The notes under the pieces are model-generated. The model was not told the DNA's origin. It made no database searches and saw only the letters and a program-made list of their open reading frames with translations. A stretch of 64,000 bases of DNA, from positions 2,232,001 through 2,296,000 of the forward strand of contig JAMRYE010000010.1 in the NCBI GenBank assembly GCA_024082115.1, given 5' to 3'. Shown piece by piece: positions 10,322 through 21,937 of this stretch (the first letter of the stretch is position 1; the number at the start of each line of letters is the position of its first letter). A program made the translations under genes and the position numbers. The stretch is from Rhinocladiella similis. Taxonomy: Eukaryota > Ascomycota > Eurotiomycetes > Chaetothyriales > Herpotrichiellaceae.

Positions 10322-11845
10322 TCAAGTGCTCCCCGATTCCAACCGCGCCATCGTGGATCGTAGGGCCGAAAGTGATGTCTCTCCAGTCGTCACTTCATCT
10401 TCGAGGTCTTTAACGCGGTCCCATGCGTACTTGAGGGTTCTTTGTGTTGATGCAAGTGTTTTCTCCAGTGCTGCAATCGATTGCACCAAGTTGTCTTTCA
10501 TCAAAACCACTTGTTCTGGTGTCAATGTTATTGTTCGTGCTGGTGCCGCCACCGATGATTGTGCAGGTGTTGATGGTGATTGTGGTTCGAATAATGGTGA
10601 TGTTGGCGCGAATATTGGCGATGGTGATGGTGTTGGTGATGGTGCCGGTGCCTCCCATGATGATGTTGGTGATGTTGGTAATGGTCGTGATGGTGTCGCT
10701 GCCTCCCATGATGATGTTGGTGCAGATGAACTTGCATCGGAAGATGCTCGTAGTCTTGGCGACCTTCTTAGCGGTGCAGGTGAACTTGGTCCGGGACAAT
10801 GTCTCTTGTCCGACGATCCTCCTGTCGGTGTTTCGGCTGCATCGTCTCGTGATCGTTTCGGCCGAGATGCTTGTGTCGATGAATGGGAGCTTTGGGTTGA
10901 AGGACAGACGGTTGTTGAACTTGAAAGCGATTCCTCTGAGCCTGAGCTGGAGCTTTGGGTTGCAACACCAACGGTTGGACTCGAAGGCGAGCCCTCTGGG
11001 TCCGAGTTGTTTGGACAATATGTACTGAGGAGTCTGCATAGTGGGATGCGGCTTCCGTTTGATAGTACACCGGAGGAGTTTGCACGGACAGCCACCACGA
11101 TTGTGTTCGGGTCATTGTCATCGCCGGGAGCTGGCGCTGGCGCTGGCGTTGATGGAGGCGGTGGCGGTGACTCTGCCACAGGTTCCTCGCCAGTATTGCC
11201 ATGGAAATCTACCACCTCGTCGGGTTCAGCGTCAGCACTGTGCACAGATTCGGGTGGAGTTCCATAGGAGAGTATGAGATCAGATTCATGGAACAGAGGC
11301 TCAGAGTCACGGTGATAAGGGTCAGGCCCAGGGGGGTTGAAAATCGGAGTGGCATCGGCGGGTCGCCAGGTCATGGCAGAATCCATGTGGACAAACGGAA
11401 TATCATCGACAGGTCGCCAGGTAACCTCAAAGTCCCTGTTGTGATAAAGCACAGGCTCCGGGGTATTGACCAACGGAGTGCCATCGAGGGCTTCCTCGTG
11501 ACCCTCACTCTCACTGTCGTGAATGGTGACATGGTCCGGCCCCGGTGGTTCGGCCGGCGAGTCTGTGGTGGCAAGAGCAGGCAAGGTGCCTTGGATCAAG
11601 TCCTCCCGCCTAGAACGAAACCAGGTAAGGAGTGTGTTTATTTCATTTTCTGCATACTCGTACATGGAAAGCCACCGATCAGTCCCCGGGCCGATGGCAT
11701 CCGGAGACACATCAGAGGCGCGTGTAAACAATTGAACGTTGGGAGGGACGGGTAGGGCGGAGGCCATGGCGGAGGTGCCGGCCCGGCTGGGAGGACCCTC
11801 CCATGTCGCCCATGCCGTGAGGGTCGCACGAGCGCGCATGGGCAT
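10322..11845 (-). CDS. Pro/Ser-rich unknown protein with C-terminal coiled coil, 507 aa
   Basis: A long single open frame. The first ATG is at 11845; the internal Met at 11767 (MASALPVPPNV) is an equally good start. Residues about 40-90 look structured (TDRWLSMYEYAENEINTLL). The middle (about 110-430) is acidic, then very rich in Ser/Pro/Thr, with several TWRP repeats and basic nuclear-signal-like patches (RPKRSRD, LRRSPRLR). The C terminus (about 440-505) has heptad spacing typical of a coiled coil (LTPEQVVLMKDNLVQSIAAL, then LEDEV). A Pro/Ser-rich linker plus coiled coil fits a nuclear or scaffold protein, but no domain was recognised. The low-complexity part also opens a long plus-strand frame, which is a shadow. 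Confidence 0.6.
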   Translation of the reverse strand: MPMRARATLTAWATWEGPPSRAGTSAMASALPVPPNVQLFTRASDVSPDAIGPGTDRWLSMYEYAENEINTLLTWFRSRREDLIQGTLPALATTDSPAEPPGPDHVTIHDSESEGHEEALDGTPLVNTPEPVLYHNRDFEVTWRPVDDIPFVHMDSAMTWRPADATPIFNPPGPDPYHRDSEPLFHESDLILSYGTPPESVHSADAEPDEVVDFHGNTGEEPVAESPPPPPSTPAPAPAPGDDNDPNTIVVAVRANSSGVLSNGSRIPLCRLLSTYCPNNSDPEGSPSSPTVGVATQSSSSGSEESLSSSTTVCPSTQSSHSSTQASRPKRSRDDAAETPTGGSSDKRHCPGPSSPAPLRRSPRLRASSDASSSAPTSSWEAATPSRPLPTSPTSSWEAPAPSPTPSPSPIFAPTSPLFEPQSPSTPAQSSVAAPARTITLTPEQVVLMKDNLVQSIAALEKTLASTQRTLKYAWDRVKDLEDEVTTGETSLSALRSTMARLESGST

Positions 11846-13411
11846 GCTGGGGGTTTGGTTGGTCGTTTTTGAGCCTCGGGCTTACGGTCAGCGATCAAGT
11901 CCATGTTTGGGGTAGTTGGACTTACCTTCTTGACCATACAATTGAAGACAGTGAAGACGGCGGTTGTCAGTTCAAAGTTGAGAGTTGTCCGACCCTCAAA
12001 ATGGAGGGAAATCGTCGACTTATTATGTGTCGAGAGACAGCCTGACCGGTGAAGGTCTTAGCAATTCTAAGTTTGCTTCCGGTTCCACGCCTTCGTCCTC
12101 GATGGCATCAAAAGAGGCAGGAAATTGACGTACCATACCCGGGTATCCTGGTCGTGAATCTCAGCTGCGGCATGAGAGAACGCGGTGGCGGCCAGTAGTC
12201 TGAAGTCATGACGGATCGCCTATTGAAACCGCCACAAGAGTGACCGTGAATGACTGTAGGATGAGAAAGGAGAGGGGCTCATTCGAACTTGTTCGATAGC
12301 CGTGGTCGAGAGCGGCGCACTGGGGATGGGCGAGAATCCGATCTTGTGAGCCATTCTGTCGAGCCTCGTATTATACGTGCAGATCGATTCCACCTTTTTC
12401 CCCTTTGTGTTTCTGGTTTGACAGGGCGAACCGACGAGATCCGCGTCGAGGGGAGGTGTGAGAGACGTGGTACGACATGGTTGATAGTCGAGATGCAGAG
12501 GAACACGAAGTGGAAGAGGAAAAGAACAGGGGAGCGAGAGACATAGTTGATGCCCGGAGGTGCAGGAGAGGACTAGTGCGTTGCGGACTGACTAAGGGCT
12601 TGGCGTCGATGGAGAATCGGGCAAAGTCAGACGATCAATCTGTAGTTCGTCCATCGAGAGACGTTGCCAAGAGGCTAGTGGCAGTGGCTAAATCTGGTAC
12701 TAATGCATGGTAGCCGGCCCCCGGAACGTCGGAACCAGTCAAGCCGAGCTTAGCGTGTGTAGGTTGGACACCAGACAGGGGCAACTTACTCGTCTCTCCC
12801 TGTCTCTCTACCACTCCCTCGACTGTCACACTCTCCACCATCCCCTGGGTTGGCTTGTGCCAGCTGTCACCACTTGGTCGAATGGTTCAGTGCAACGTAG
12901 CACAGAACCAGCAATTCGATTCATGCAATGCAGTGCAAATGCAGCGTTGCTCCAAACTCTGTGTCCAACCTCACACTCTTTCGGCCTGTTCATGGTCAGT
13001 TGAGATCGACCTCCTCCTCCTCGTCATCGCCGTCGTAGCCGCGCTACTGGATGGCTAGTCTCGCTTGCTGCATGGTCCAGCTCTCAGCCTAATCATGGCC
13101 GCTTCAGATTTCCTTGATTTCCGGCAACAATCTACCATGACCACAATCACCACCGTCATTGATCGACCCTGTGAAATCCCACGTCCGAGTGGCGTTGAGA
13201 CCTGTCAGAAAATTCACGTACTGTACAGTAGAACTAGTCGCTAGCTCGGTGTGGTCCAAAGGCTCCTTGCATCTGGGCTTTCCGCGCTTCCCCATCCGAT
13301 CCCAACTCAATCTCAGTCCCCCGCGTCCTTTGCTTTTCTCTTTACGTACAGATCCAAAGCCTCATAGAACCCCTCATCGTGGCAGGTGCACGTGACCAGG
13401 GATTGTTGTTA
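11846..13411. other. no gene seen
   Basis: About 1.6 kb upstream of the Pro/Ser-rich gene. Open frames are short and overlapping on both strands, with no recognisable domain. A possible leader exon (ATG at 11937 followed by GTAAGT) precedes the gene on the minus strand, but joining it at the nearby CCCCAG does not give the main frame. Confidence 0.45.
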
Positions 13412-13520
13412 TCTCGACATGTGGTTGTGTGTTGTTGTGTTGACTGTGCCGTCTTCTCGACATGAGTTGTGCGGTGATGGGTTGTCGGTGCAGTCTCCTT
13501 GACATGGGATGTAATGTCTG
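13412..13520. repeat. tandem repeat of 43-bp unit, about 2.5 copies
   Basis: Units beginning TCTCGACATG at 13412 and 13455, and a partial one (CTTGACATGGG) at 13498. They are T/G-rich on the plus strand. Confidence 0.75.
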
Positions 13521-15804
13521 GTCCTGCCTGTCGTGCATCTTCTTTCCATCTGTTAATTTGTTGCTCATGTGTCCGGCGACTAATGCTGTGTAACAAGTCT
13601 GCGGGCCCTTTTTGCATTTTTTCGGTCTCGCGCGCACCCTGGTCCTCACATGCCTCCGCGCCCAACCTCTCGCTGAATTGTGCCGTGACTCAATTTCAGC
13701 CTCCAGGTTAGGTCTAGACCATCTTGTGAAACGTCGGTCGGAGGTAGAGCACTCGGATTCGTTGCTTCCAAGTTTTCGGCTCGCTCACATCCCGCGCCAC
13801 TCCCCAATCAAAGGACTCGGACCCAAACAATACGATGAATGAAATGGTACCGTCACAAGAACACGGTGTTGTCTTGGGGACGCAAACGACCAGACCAGGG
13901 TGTGCACTCAATGCTGTGTCAAGTTCCTTGTTCTCTTTGCCGTCCAAAGTGACGCGAATCCAACGAGTTGGGGCCTGTAGGCGTAGGAGTAGGAGTAGGC
14001 AAGGATTTCAGCAACGTGCTCTTTGGGAACGAACGAGGCAAGGGAGGATGGGGCCAAAAGGCAGATTAGCGAGGACCCGAGCACCATGAGCAATCACACA
14101 CACTAACCCGACGTGGAAGTTGTTCATCATATCACACCAATTCCATCACACGCCATGCCACATGCCCTGCCAGATGTACTCTCCAACCCGTCCCTCGTTT
14201 GTCTCGCTGCGAACCGGAAAACGGAAAAGGGGAAAAGAAAGGCGAGGCAGGCAGTCACCGATCACCGTCCAGACCGGAATGAAGTCCAACAAGGCGCCAA
14301 AGCAAACCCGGACTCACATTGAGCAAGGATCAAAGGTGAAAATCCAAGGCAGACAGACTCATTTCGGAAGCCTTTCGATCCGAACCAAGCCAGGATCCTC
14401 TGTCGTGTCATTCAGGTTTACCTTGCTGCTTCCTGCCTCCTTGTATGCGTGTTCCCTGTCCGAATCGAATCCCTGCCTGCTTGCTTCCGGACGTGCATGA
14501 AAAAAGTGATGTGATGCTACGAGTCCAGAGTCGACACGACAGGAAAGAGGAAAGCTTATGCTCCGTACAAAAATAGAAAGGAAGCGAAAGTTCCCAGCAA
14601 AAAGCGCCCTATTTGAGCAAAAGTACGTCGTCCGAAGCAAACGTACCCCGTCCATGAAGGAGGAGAGTTGCAAGGATCATTCGATTTGGTTCCCATCTGG
14701 GAATCGAGAGAGCCGGAGAGGCGTGGGTGGGAACAGCAGCAGGCCAGCAGACCAAAATCTGGCTCAGGTGGTTCAGTCTGTATGGATGGATCAACGGGAT
14801 TTCCCAGGTCTCTCAGCTCTCCCTCCCAGCTCTCCACGTAGACTTGCTTCACAGCCTTCACCTTACTCCGGACAGAGACAAAGTTCCACTGCTCGTAGGA
14901 AAGTCACAGGAGATACTTCTCCAAGCCAGCCGTAGGTTGGACGCATGCATGATGCTATTGACGTGGCTTGCATATGCTGTCGGGTGCCATCACATTCGGG
15001 GCGTCGCATCAGCCAGCAAAAGGGTGATGACGTTTGAGCCCAACAAAACAGGATCAGGCCAACAAATTGAGGTGGTTTTCAGGGTCGCTGGCATGCCCGT
15101 CCAAGGGTATTCACTCTGTCTACCCACCCACAGAAGTTTTTCATAGAAGAGAGAGATTCCAGGTAGAATCTGGCCGGCAGCCCTGACCGCCTACCATGTC
15201 CAGCTTTCACTGTCTGGGTTTTTCTCCCAATGGGGGGGTTGGCACCCACAAACACTAGTCCGTAGACGGTGGTTGTTGATGGAGGATTCGGCACCCATAG
15301 TATTATATTATCGTGCTGTGCAAAACTGCCTGGCTATTCTCCTTCTCAGGTTGAGTCGGCGAGGCTCAGGTGGTGCTCAGGCCCCCAGAATGGATATGGC
15401 AAAGTGCTCTCTGTCGAGGTTCCGACGTAGAATAACCTGTGTATGTATGTTATTGTATTTCCTGGCTAGGTCTATGGGAGTCCTAGGCTGCTACGATAGC
15501 TACGGTAGAGTAATTGAGTCACGTGGCGCCGAGCGCTCCGACAACGCCCGACTAGGCAGTCCAGCTTACCTAAGCCGAGCCAAGCCCGACTGAGCCTAAA
15601 CATATTGTATGTACAGTACAGTAGACTCATTCCTCGTCTACCATTCGCCGCTCGGATTCGCTTTCTATTGATTCATCCGAAAAGAGCAAACATCGCCAAC
15701 CCGCCAAGACTTGCCTGCGCCCTCGACTGTCAGGTCATCCTCCAACCTCAATCCCTCCCCTCGGCTATTCTCTCTTTACTCAGCACATTTGTCTCTCTAC
15801 CAGC
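13521..15804. other. no gene seen; one dispersed repeat
   Basis: No convincing gene. 15490-15560 is a copy of a dispersed repeat (see 43568-43645). At 15612-15630 TACAGTACAGTAGACTC resembles pogo-type inverted-repeat ends, but no partner end or transposase was seen nearby. Confidence 0.45.
15490..15560. repeat. dispersed repeat, partner at 43568-43645
   Basis: CTGCTACGATAGCTACGGTAG...TCACGTGGCGCCGAGCGC here matches TTGCTACGATAGCTATGATAG...TCACGTGGTGCCAAGCGC at 43.57 kb. Most differences are C/T or G/A transitions. Confidence 0.75.
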
Positions 15805-17264
15805 ATGGTGAAACAGGAAGTGCTTGAGGCCGCCTTTGAAATGCGGGACGAAGGTATCGGAAAAGAGTTCAAAAATGTCGATGAGCGGCTTGATCGCAGC
15901 GATGCCGCCGTGCAGCCCGAGTTCCAGCACATATACCCGCGATTTATTCGCCCCAATGCCGCCATACAGCGCGAGTTTCAGCGCGTGTACAAGCGACTGG
16001 AAAGGGTCAATGGGCGACTGCAAGAGGTCGACGAGCGACTCGGACCATTCTACGAGTTATTAATGGCTCAATCCACGAACGCACGGGCGTCATCAAGTCG
16101 AGACAGAGTACTCCCTGTGAGCATCATGAGTCGGTCAACTCCCTCTCAACTTGTATCTCCATCCAAACTACACTTCCCCGGTACTGTCATCGAATTCTGG
16201 AGCCTACAATCCCCCCGCCGAAGTAAGAATGTCCACATCCTTGACTACTGGTGAACGGGGCCTAATGAATATTGATAGTTCGGAGACTTGTCTACCTTTG
16301 CAATTTCTACGGAGTCACTCGCGAGGAAATCGTCAATCATCATTCTCCTGAAGATACACTGCAAGATTCATCCGATAGCGATCAAGAGAGCGATGTCATT
16401 TCGACATCCGAGTCTGATCAAGAACTCACCAGGCTTCGTGCCGCAGTCGCGCGACGACCCTTAAAAGCTTTGTCTTGTTTAGCTCCCCACCTGTTTCTCA
16501 ACCTCGAATCAATTTCATACCATATGAAGATAGTCAGGAATATTCGGGAATGTAAAAGGGCACGGGGAGGAGCAAGAGATGGGAGCGCGAAGCAGTCGGT
16601 TCAGAAAGCAGCAAGACCCATCAAGATCAAGAGCCACATAAGAGGTTGGACACCGAGCACACCGTCAGAGAAAGACAACAAGTTCATCAAGCGTCTGACG
16701 TAGGCCCTCAAGAAGTGGGTTTTCCGGCTCGTAGTTACCGGGAGACCATACGTGGATCCTCCAGATGACGAACCTCGAGATCCTAGCTTTCCATCAACGA
16801 TGGGTATTGCTTGGCGGGCTTCACGTACAAGGACGGTGTGGTACCACTGAGAGATTGTCTAATCCAGCTTTCCAGCAATTGGCAAAGGATTGCACTCGGC
16901 GGGGAGCTGTCCGTTTACGATATCGAGAAAAGTGCTGATTGCACACGAGACACAACTGGCTGAACATCAAGACCAAGTTAAGCTGCTAAAGTATACGCAA
17001 GAGATTTTATTCTCAGACCAAGACGGCTGGATACCGCCAGAGTTGGATTTTGACAAGTTACGGGCACAAGAAAAGGAAGTCTTTGAGGTCTATCTCCGCA
17101 GAAAATCCCCGGATAGGTCGGAAGGAGACGCGAAGAAGCTTTGGCTCTATAATGAAAGACGACATGAATATAATTCAGACAGCTGGGGAAGGCTGTACAA
17201 CATGCACGCACAGGTTCGCCTGATCAATGCTCCTCTTCATTGTCATTCTCTTTCTACCCGGTAA
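15805..17264 (+). pseudogene. broken gene for an unknown coiled-coil protein
   Basis: Exon 1 (15805-16222, ATG at 15805) splices with GTAAGA...GATAG to a frame starting at 16279 (RRLVYLCNFYGV) that stops with TAG at 16701. The same frame continues directly past the stop with protein-like sequence (ALKKWVFRLVVTGRPYVDPP). It resumes in other frames as GFTYKDGVVPLRDC...SVYDIEK and, one base shifted at an AAAA run near 16926, as VLIAHETQLAEHQDQVKLL and further to about 17215. One stop and at least two frameshifts suggest a recently disabled gene. The N terminus has a 19-residue repeat (DAAVQPEFQHIYPRF, then NAAIQREFQRVYKRL) with heptad character. An intact shorter gene ending at 16703 is the alternative reading. 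No family was recognised. Confidence 0.6.
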
Positions 17265-17440
17265 ACGATATCGTTGATCCCTCTCGGCTCGCAGGCACAT
17301 CTTGAGGTATTGCTGGTGTTGCTAGTGTTGTCATTAGACGACGACGTCGTTGGTCTATCTCGGCGTGGTTGTCATTGGCCGTCAATAACATCGTCAACGT
17401 CCAAATCGCCCGAGAATGCGGCTAAAGAGAAGGAAGAGAG
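17262..17440. repeat. copy of the dispersed repeat also at 1.0 and 9.0 kb
   Basis: Contains AACGATATCGTTGATCCCTCTCGG and CGTCAATAACATCGTCA-type segments matching 960-1040 and 8993-9020. It lies between the broken gene and the LINE remnant. Confidence 0.45.
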
Positions 17441-17590
17441 TTGTCGAACAAAGTCAAGCATTCATTCAGAGGACCTTTTTTGCTTCTTCTTGCTCCCACA
17501 AACTGACCCGACTTCGTCTTCTTGCTGGGGGCTATGAAGTTCTACTGCGCAGCGGTTGCTATTTGGGAGATTATCGAATTACAGAACCGC

Positions 17591-17670
17591 AGTGACACAG
17601 TCAGGTCAAACCAGATATGGAAGGTTCTCCGGGGATCACGTGGTCCAAACAGCAAAATGCGCAAACCATC
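17591..17670. repeat. dispersed repeat, partner at 4265-4350
   Basis: About 75 bp shared with 4.3 kb, including GGTCAAA(C/T)CAGAT and ATCACGTGG. It lies just downstream (minus strand) of the reverse-transcriptase remnant and may be the 3' end of that element family. Confidence 0.65.
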
Positions 17671-19930
17671 GCAGGCGGGAAAATGGTATCTCCGACCCTC
17701 CGATCCTTAGCACCTGGAATCATAGGCGAACTCGACATCCGAATCCGGGCCCATATCCATCTTTGGAACCTGAATGATTGCTGCTCTTCGGCCTTGGATG
17801 TCCTCAGCAAGCCCCTTTACGTGCCTGATCCGAGTCCACTTCTTGAATCCATCCTGTACAGGACACTGTTGAGTCAGTTCTTTTCGGCTTCTTTCTAGTG
17901 GCCGATTTCAGCTTTGTCGCTGCCGCTATCTCGCGGTTCGGGTGTGCTGCTCTTCGAGCCAGGTCCTGCGCTAGTTCACAGCCGCAGGTCGCAGGTTCGG
18001 TTGGGATCCATTGAAAGAGCACCCTGTAGCTTTCACGTAAACTCCGCGCCGCTACTAGCCTCTCATGTCTCTGCCTGAGGAACCGCTTCCACTTCAGGTT
18101 TTTCCACGTTCGCCCGCGCGTTTGGTCATACAACCCAGGCATTGCGAACGCGATGGCCTCTCGAGCTCGGTTGATGGGTGTCTGAACCAGATCTGCGTCG
18201 AAGAAGAGGAACAGAATACGCGATCGTGATATTCTCTGCGACAATCCTGCCCGAGGGAGATCCACCATGTCTGATGTCTTACCGTTGACCACTACGCACG
18301 CTTGTCGGTCCTAGCAGAAGGATTCAACCAATTGCCCCCCCGTCTCGGACACCTAGCGACATCGCAGGCGCTGGAAAAGGAGGTTTCGGTCGACGCCATT
18401 GTACGCCCCTTTAAGATCAAAGTTCCGTCTCGCCAAGCGTCGTGGATCTTCTCTTGCAGTGGCGTAAGAGCCAGGCCGGTTGAATGATGTCTCCGTGCGC
18501 GAACTGATTCTTTGGCAGGAGAGAATACGTCTCGGGCCAAGAAACAAAGTCTCTCAGCGACGACCGACTCTAACGTCTTCGCCAGCGTGGGTAACAGCGA
18601 TATCGGCCGGTAAGCCTTGCGCGTGCATTGTAGTTCCGCTTGTCTGGCTTGCACAGTGGTAAGAGCTTCGCCTGCTTCCATGCTTGTGGGATGGTTCTCG
18701 TTCTCATTTACGCGTCAAAGAGCGAAAAGATCTCATCGATTCAAGGTCGGCCATGACTCCTTCCAGACGATCGCCGGAATTTGTATGGTTGCGCTCGGAA
18801 TGCGGCCTCTCTCTCCTCGTGCATGGTCGACGTCTGCCAAGGGAGTTGGCTGTTTTCTACCGCATACGAGTTGTCTTGCTTCACGCCGTTAATGCGGTTA
18901 TCAAAGAACTCTTGGGAGGAGGGCCTGACTGATTTGAGAGTTACCCTCCACCAATCGGTCATCGATCATCAGTCCCACGATGCGATGGAAGCCACCGCTC
19001 CCGTCTGGTCGGAGGTACTTGGCGGCTTTCCAAATGTTATCTATCGGTGTTGTGCATGAATCCGTTCCAGCGGCATTTCTTTTATCGCTTCACTGTGGTA
19101 TGGAATCTCTTTTATGCTTAGTTGGCCACACGTTCAAGCTCTTCATCGTTGGGTGCCCGCCCGTCTCATGCTCGACCACCATTTTCGCGCCAGGGTATAG
19201 TTTTGTCGAAGACTCGTCAGGTTGAGATTCCATCACCGTTTCACAAATTGCGAGAATTCGGACGTTGGAACGTGCTGGTCAAGTACTATCTCCCTCAATC
19301 GAGTTGATTGCCCTTCGATTTCTTCATCGTTAATGCTACTGGGGATATATCTCATTTCTGGGGCTTTAGGCGTTTCGAACACGCTTCCAGTCGGCGCTCT
19401 TGAATAACTTTCGAGGTTGAGTATGTGACCAAGGTACGTCAATCGGAAAGGTGGTGCTGACAGCAATGTTATCCGACCCGTGATCCATGCTGTACAGTTC
19501 GCAGATGAGTCGATCTTCCGCCAGAGCACTACTTGCGAAAGTGAGGTCGATTGGGCTGTTCCCATTCGAGCCCCCGTTGGTATTGTACCGCGGGGTAGGA
19601 GTAAGTATAAATCGAGGTCGACCAGCAGATTGACAAGTTCTTGTGCCTCATCCTGATGAGACCAAGTGCCGACCGTGTCGCCGCCCCATAGCTGGTCATG
19701 TTGATTGAAATCGTCAGCGATGACGAGATGAGCTCACGTCCTATTCCATGTCGTCGGACGGTCTCTCTGATCGTTCGCGCTGTGATTTGAATTGGCTCGT
19801 GGGGCTTGCCGGGGGTACACCTCTAGCCTACGCTCTGTGGTAAACGCTTTAGATCAGGATATCAAAATCGGAATGACCACCGCGTGTTGTCCTGACGAGG
19901 TGGGTTAGCACGGCCTGACTCAAGCAGTTC
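17640..19930 (-). mobile_element. dead non-LTR retrotransposon (Tad1/I-like LINE)
   Basis: The order on the minus strand is endonuclease then reverse transcriptase. At about 19560-19830 the translation shows DFNQHDQLWGGDTVGTWS, the EEP endonuclease core, with the usual GDFN changed to DDFN, followed by LVNLLVDLDLYLLLPRGT. At about 18640-18590 it shows YRPISLLPTLAKTLESVVAE (RT domain 1). DLKGAYNGVDRNLLFQRLR follows near 18420, and VNGKTSDMVDLPRAGL...ILFLFF near 18290-18200 in shifted frames. After ADLVQTPINRAREAIAF the part with the catalytic aspartates is missing, replaced by a jump to unrelated tail sequence. Many stops and frameshifts make it inactive. It borders the left side of cluster A. 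Confidence 0.88.
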
Positions 19931-21937
19931 TGTGGACCCTTTTGACAGCAGGAATTCTAGCTCAGCCGTGAAGGTACACAAGAAAGAGCTCTCGCCCCAG
20001 AAGAGTACCGGCTCAGGATCTCTAAGAAGGATATTCGATGTTTACTTGAATACATTTCCCGGTCACTTTGTCAGCTGTTGTCTGGACGAAACGAGCAATA
20101 CTGCTTTTCTTTCGTTCAACCTGGGATGCTATGGAAATGGTTTCTTCATATTCCAATGGAGTGTCTCGTACATGATCAGCCCCGTCGCAGGAAATATGGG
20201 GGTCAATGCAGCCTACGTTGGGAGTTGGATGAGCTGTATGAGGGAAAGATTCCTGCCTGGAAGGTCAGGGGCACTTCAACATTGTCCGACCAGAGTGGTC
20301 ACAAGAACAAGACTCTTAAGCCGGGCCGGCCTAGGCGCAACCTCCGTTACGCGACCTTCTGTCGCCTAAATCTGTAAGCCGAAGAAAGAGGACATGTAGT
20401 TGACCCGCTGTAATATGTAGCAGATTTTGAATGGTGTTGAAGGTGGGATCAGTGCAAATCTGAGCAGGAGGTGGCAGGCTTGGGAGTCACTACCGTAACA
20501 AATCGATCCATGAGCATTCGGCAGAATTGTGGTCTCCCCCAGGAACCATTACACCCTTTGAGAGAACAGAAAATGATAACAGGTACCAACCCCCTTCAGC
20601 CATGACAACCATTCACGAGGAATCCAAGTAGGCAAGTCGCTTTCCATCCTTTGGAGAACTTGATATTCTTTCTCACCCGCACATCCTGCCTCAGTTTTAT
20701 CTCGGCTATGATTGATTTGAGCGAAGATGATGGGTGCATAGGCACTCTGCGACTTTCATAGCAATATCTACGCACGCGACAGCTTCTTTGAAAATGCCCT
20801 GGATGCAATGTTTATTATTCCTGCTTGAAATCTTCCAAACTGCATGGGTGATCCGAGCCTGCAGGCAAGCGTCGCTTGCAGACAGAGAATGGCGTAGCTG
20901 CACATGTGCTGAAGTAGACGACCAAAAGGATGAGTCAGTAGCCGATCTTCAAATTCAGGACTTGTTCTGATTCCCTAGGCAAAGCCCTCCCGAGCCTGCA
21001 GCTGGAAGGGACTGTGCCAGACGAATTGCCCTTGTCGTTTGGCTTCATATTGAACGTATGGATTCTCGAGATGGGTTTGCAGTTCACCTGGTGCGCGAGC
21101 CGCACTAAAGGACTAAGCTTCGTCTTCCCAGAGATCGCAACAACCTCTTGGCCGTCTGTCCAGTCTGTGCAGGCTGGTCGTGTGTCGCGATTGGGGCCAT
21201 GTGGTTGTTTTTGTGGGACTGTTCTCTTCTCGTCCTCGACAAAACTGTTGTAAACATTAGTCTCCTGATACCTCTAAAAGAGCTTTCGCTGTCTCCGAAT
21301 GCCTCTCCTGTTGGAAACTTGGACAAGATATCGTCATTATCGACAGTAATACTCCCAGGCTGGACAGCAGGCTTTGGAAAAAATGATCTCTGGTCCCTCC
21401 CTCGGCGAGATCTTCCGCGTCGCATCGAGGTCTTCTCTTGCGCTGACAAGACATTGACTAACTACGCAAGCCGTAAAGTATCGACGCGTCGTTCTTGGCC
21501 GCGGTCGAGGAAGACTCCTTCAAAATCTCTCCCAGACCCAAGGGTTCTCCGACGAATCAGGTGTCAGGGTGGCGCATAGCGGAGCTGTTTGGGTTGCGTG
21601 CGGCGCCGTTGTCGTCTTGCGGCAACACGGCGATTTAGAAGATGAAGGGCGTGAAGCTAGCGTAGATGGAACGGTCTTCCGTAGGTATCGTGCGTTTCAA
21701 AGAGAGAACCGATATGGCAACGTCCAAAAAGATCCGGCTCTCCAACCTCCGGGCCTCCAAAAGGTATGCCGACGGCCAGGTTTCTCTCCCCCTTCGAAAG
21801 GCGATCTGGCCGAGAAAGCACTCGTGACATACTTTGAAGGCCCTTTTCTTCTTTGATGGCAATGGTAAAACCCTCTTTGGTCGGTGGATGGAACAAGCGC
21901 GCCCAAAATTTGCAATTCGTGTTGCTCGTTCATCGCC
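19931..21937. other. no recognisable gene
   Basis: Several open frames of 100-160 codons overlap on both strands (for example plus 19932-20377 and minus 21105-21449). None has a recognisable domain, and they contradict each other. It may include more of the dead LINE 5' region and the promoter of the hydrolase at 21938. Confidence 0.45.

Noticed and set aside
10326..11267. 313-codon plus-strand open frame rich in Gly/Asp/Val
   Set aside because: Antisense shadow of the Pro/Ser-rich coding frame at 10322-11845.
15612..15630. TACAGTACAGTAGACTC as a transposon end
   Set aside because: No matching inverted end or transposase nearby; could be chance.
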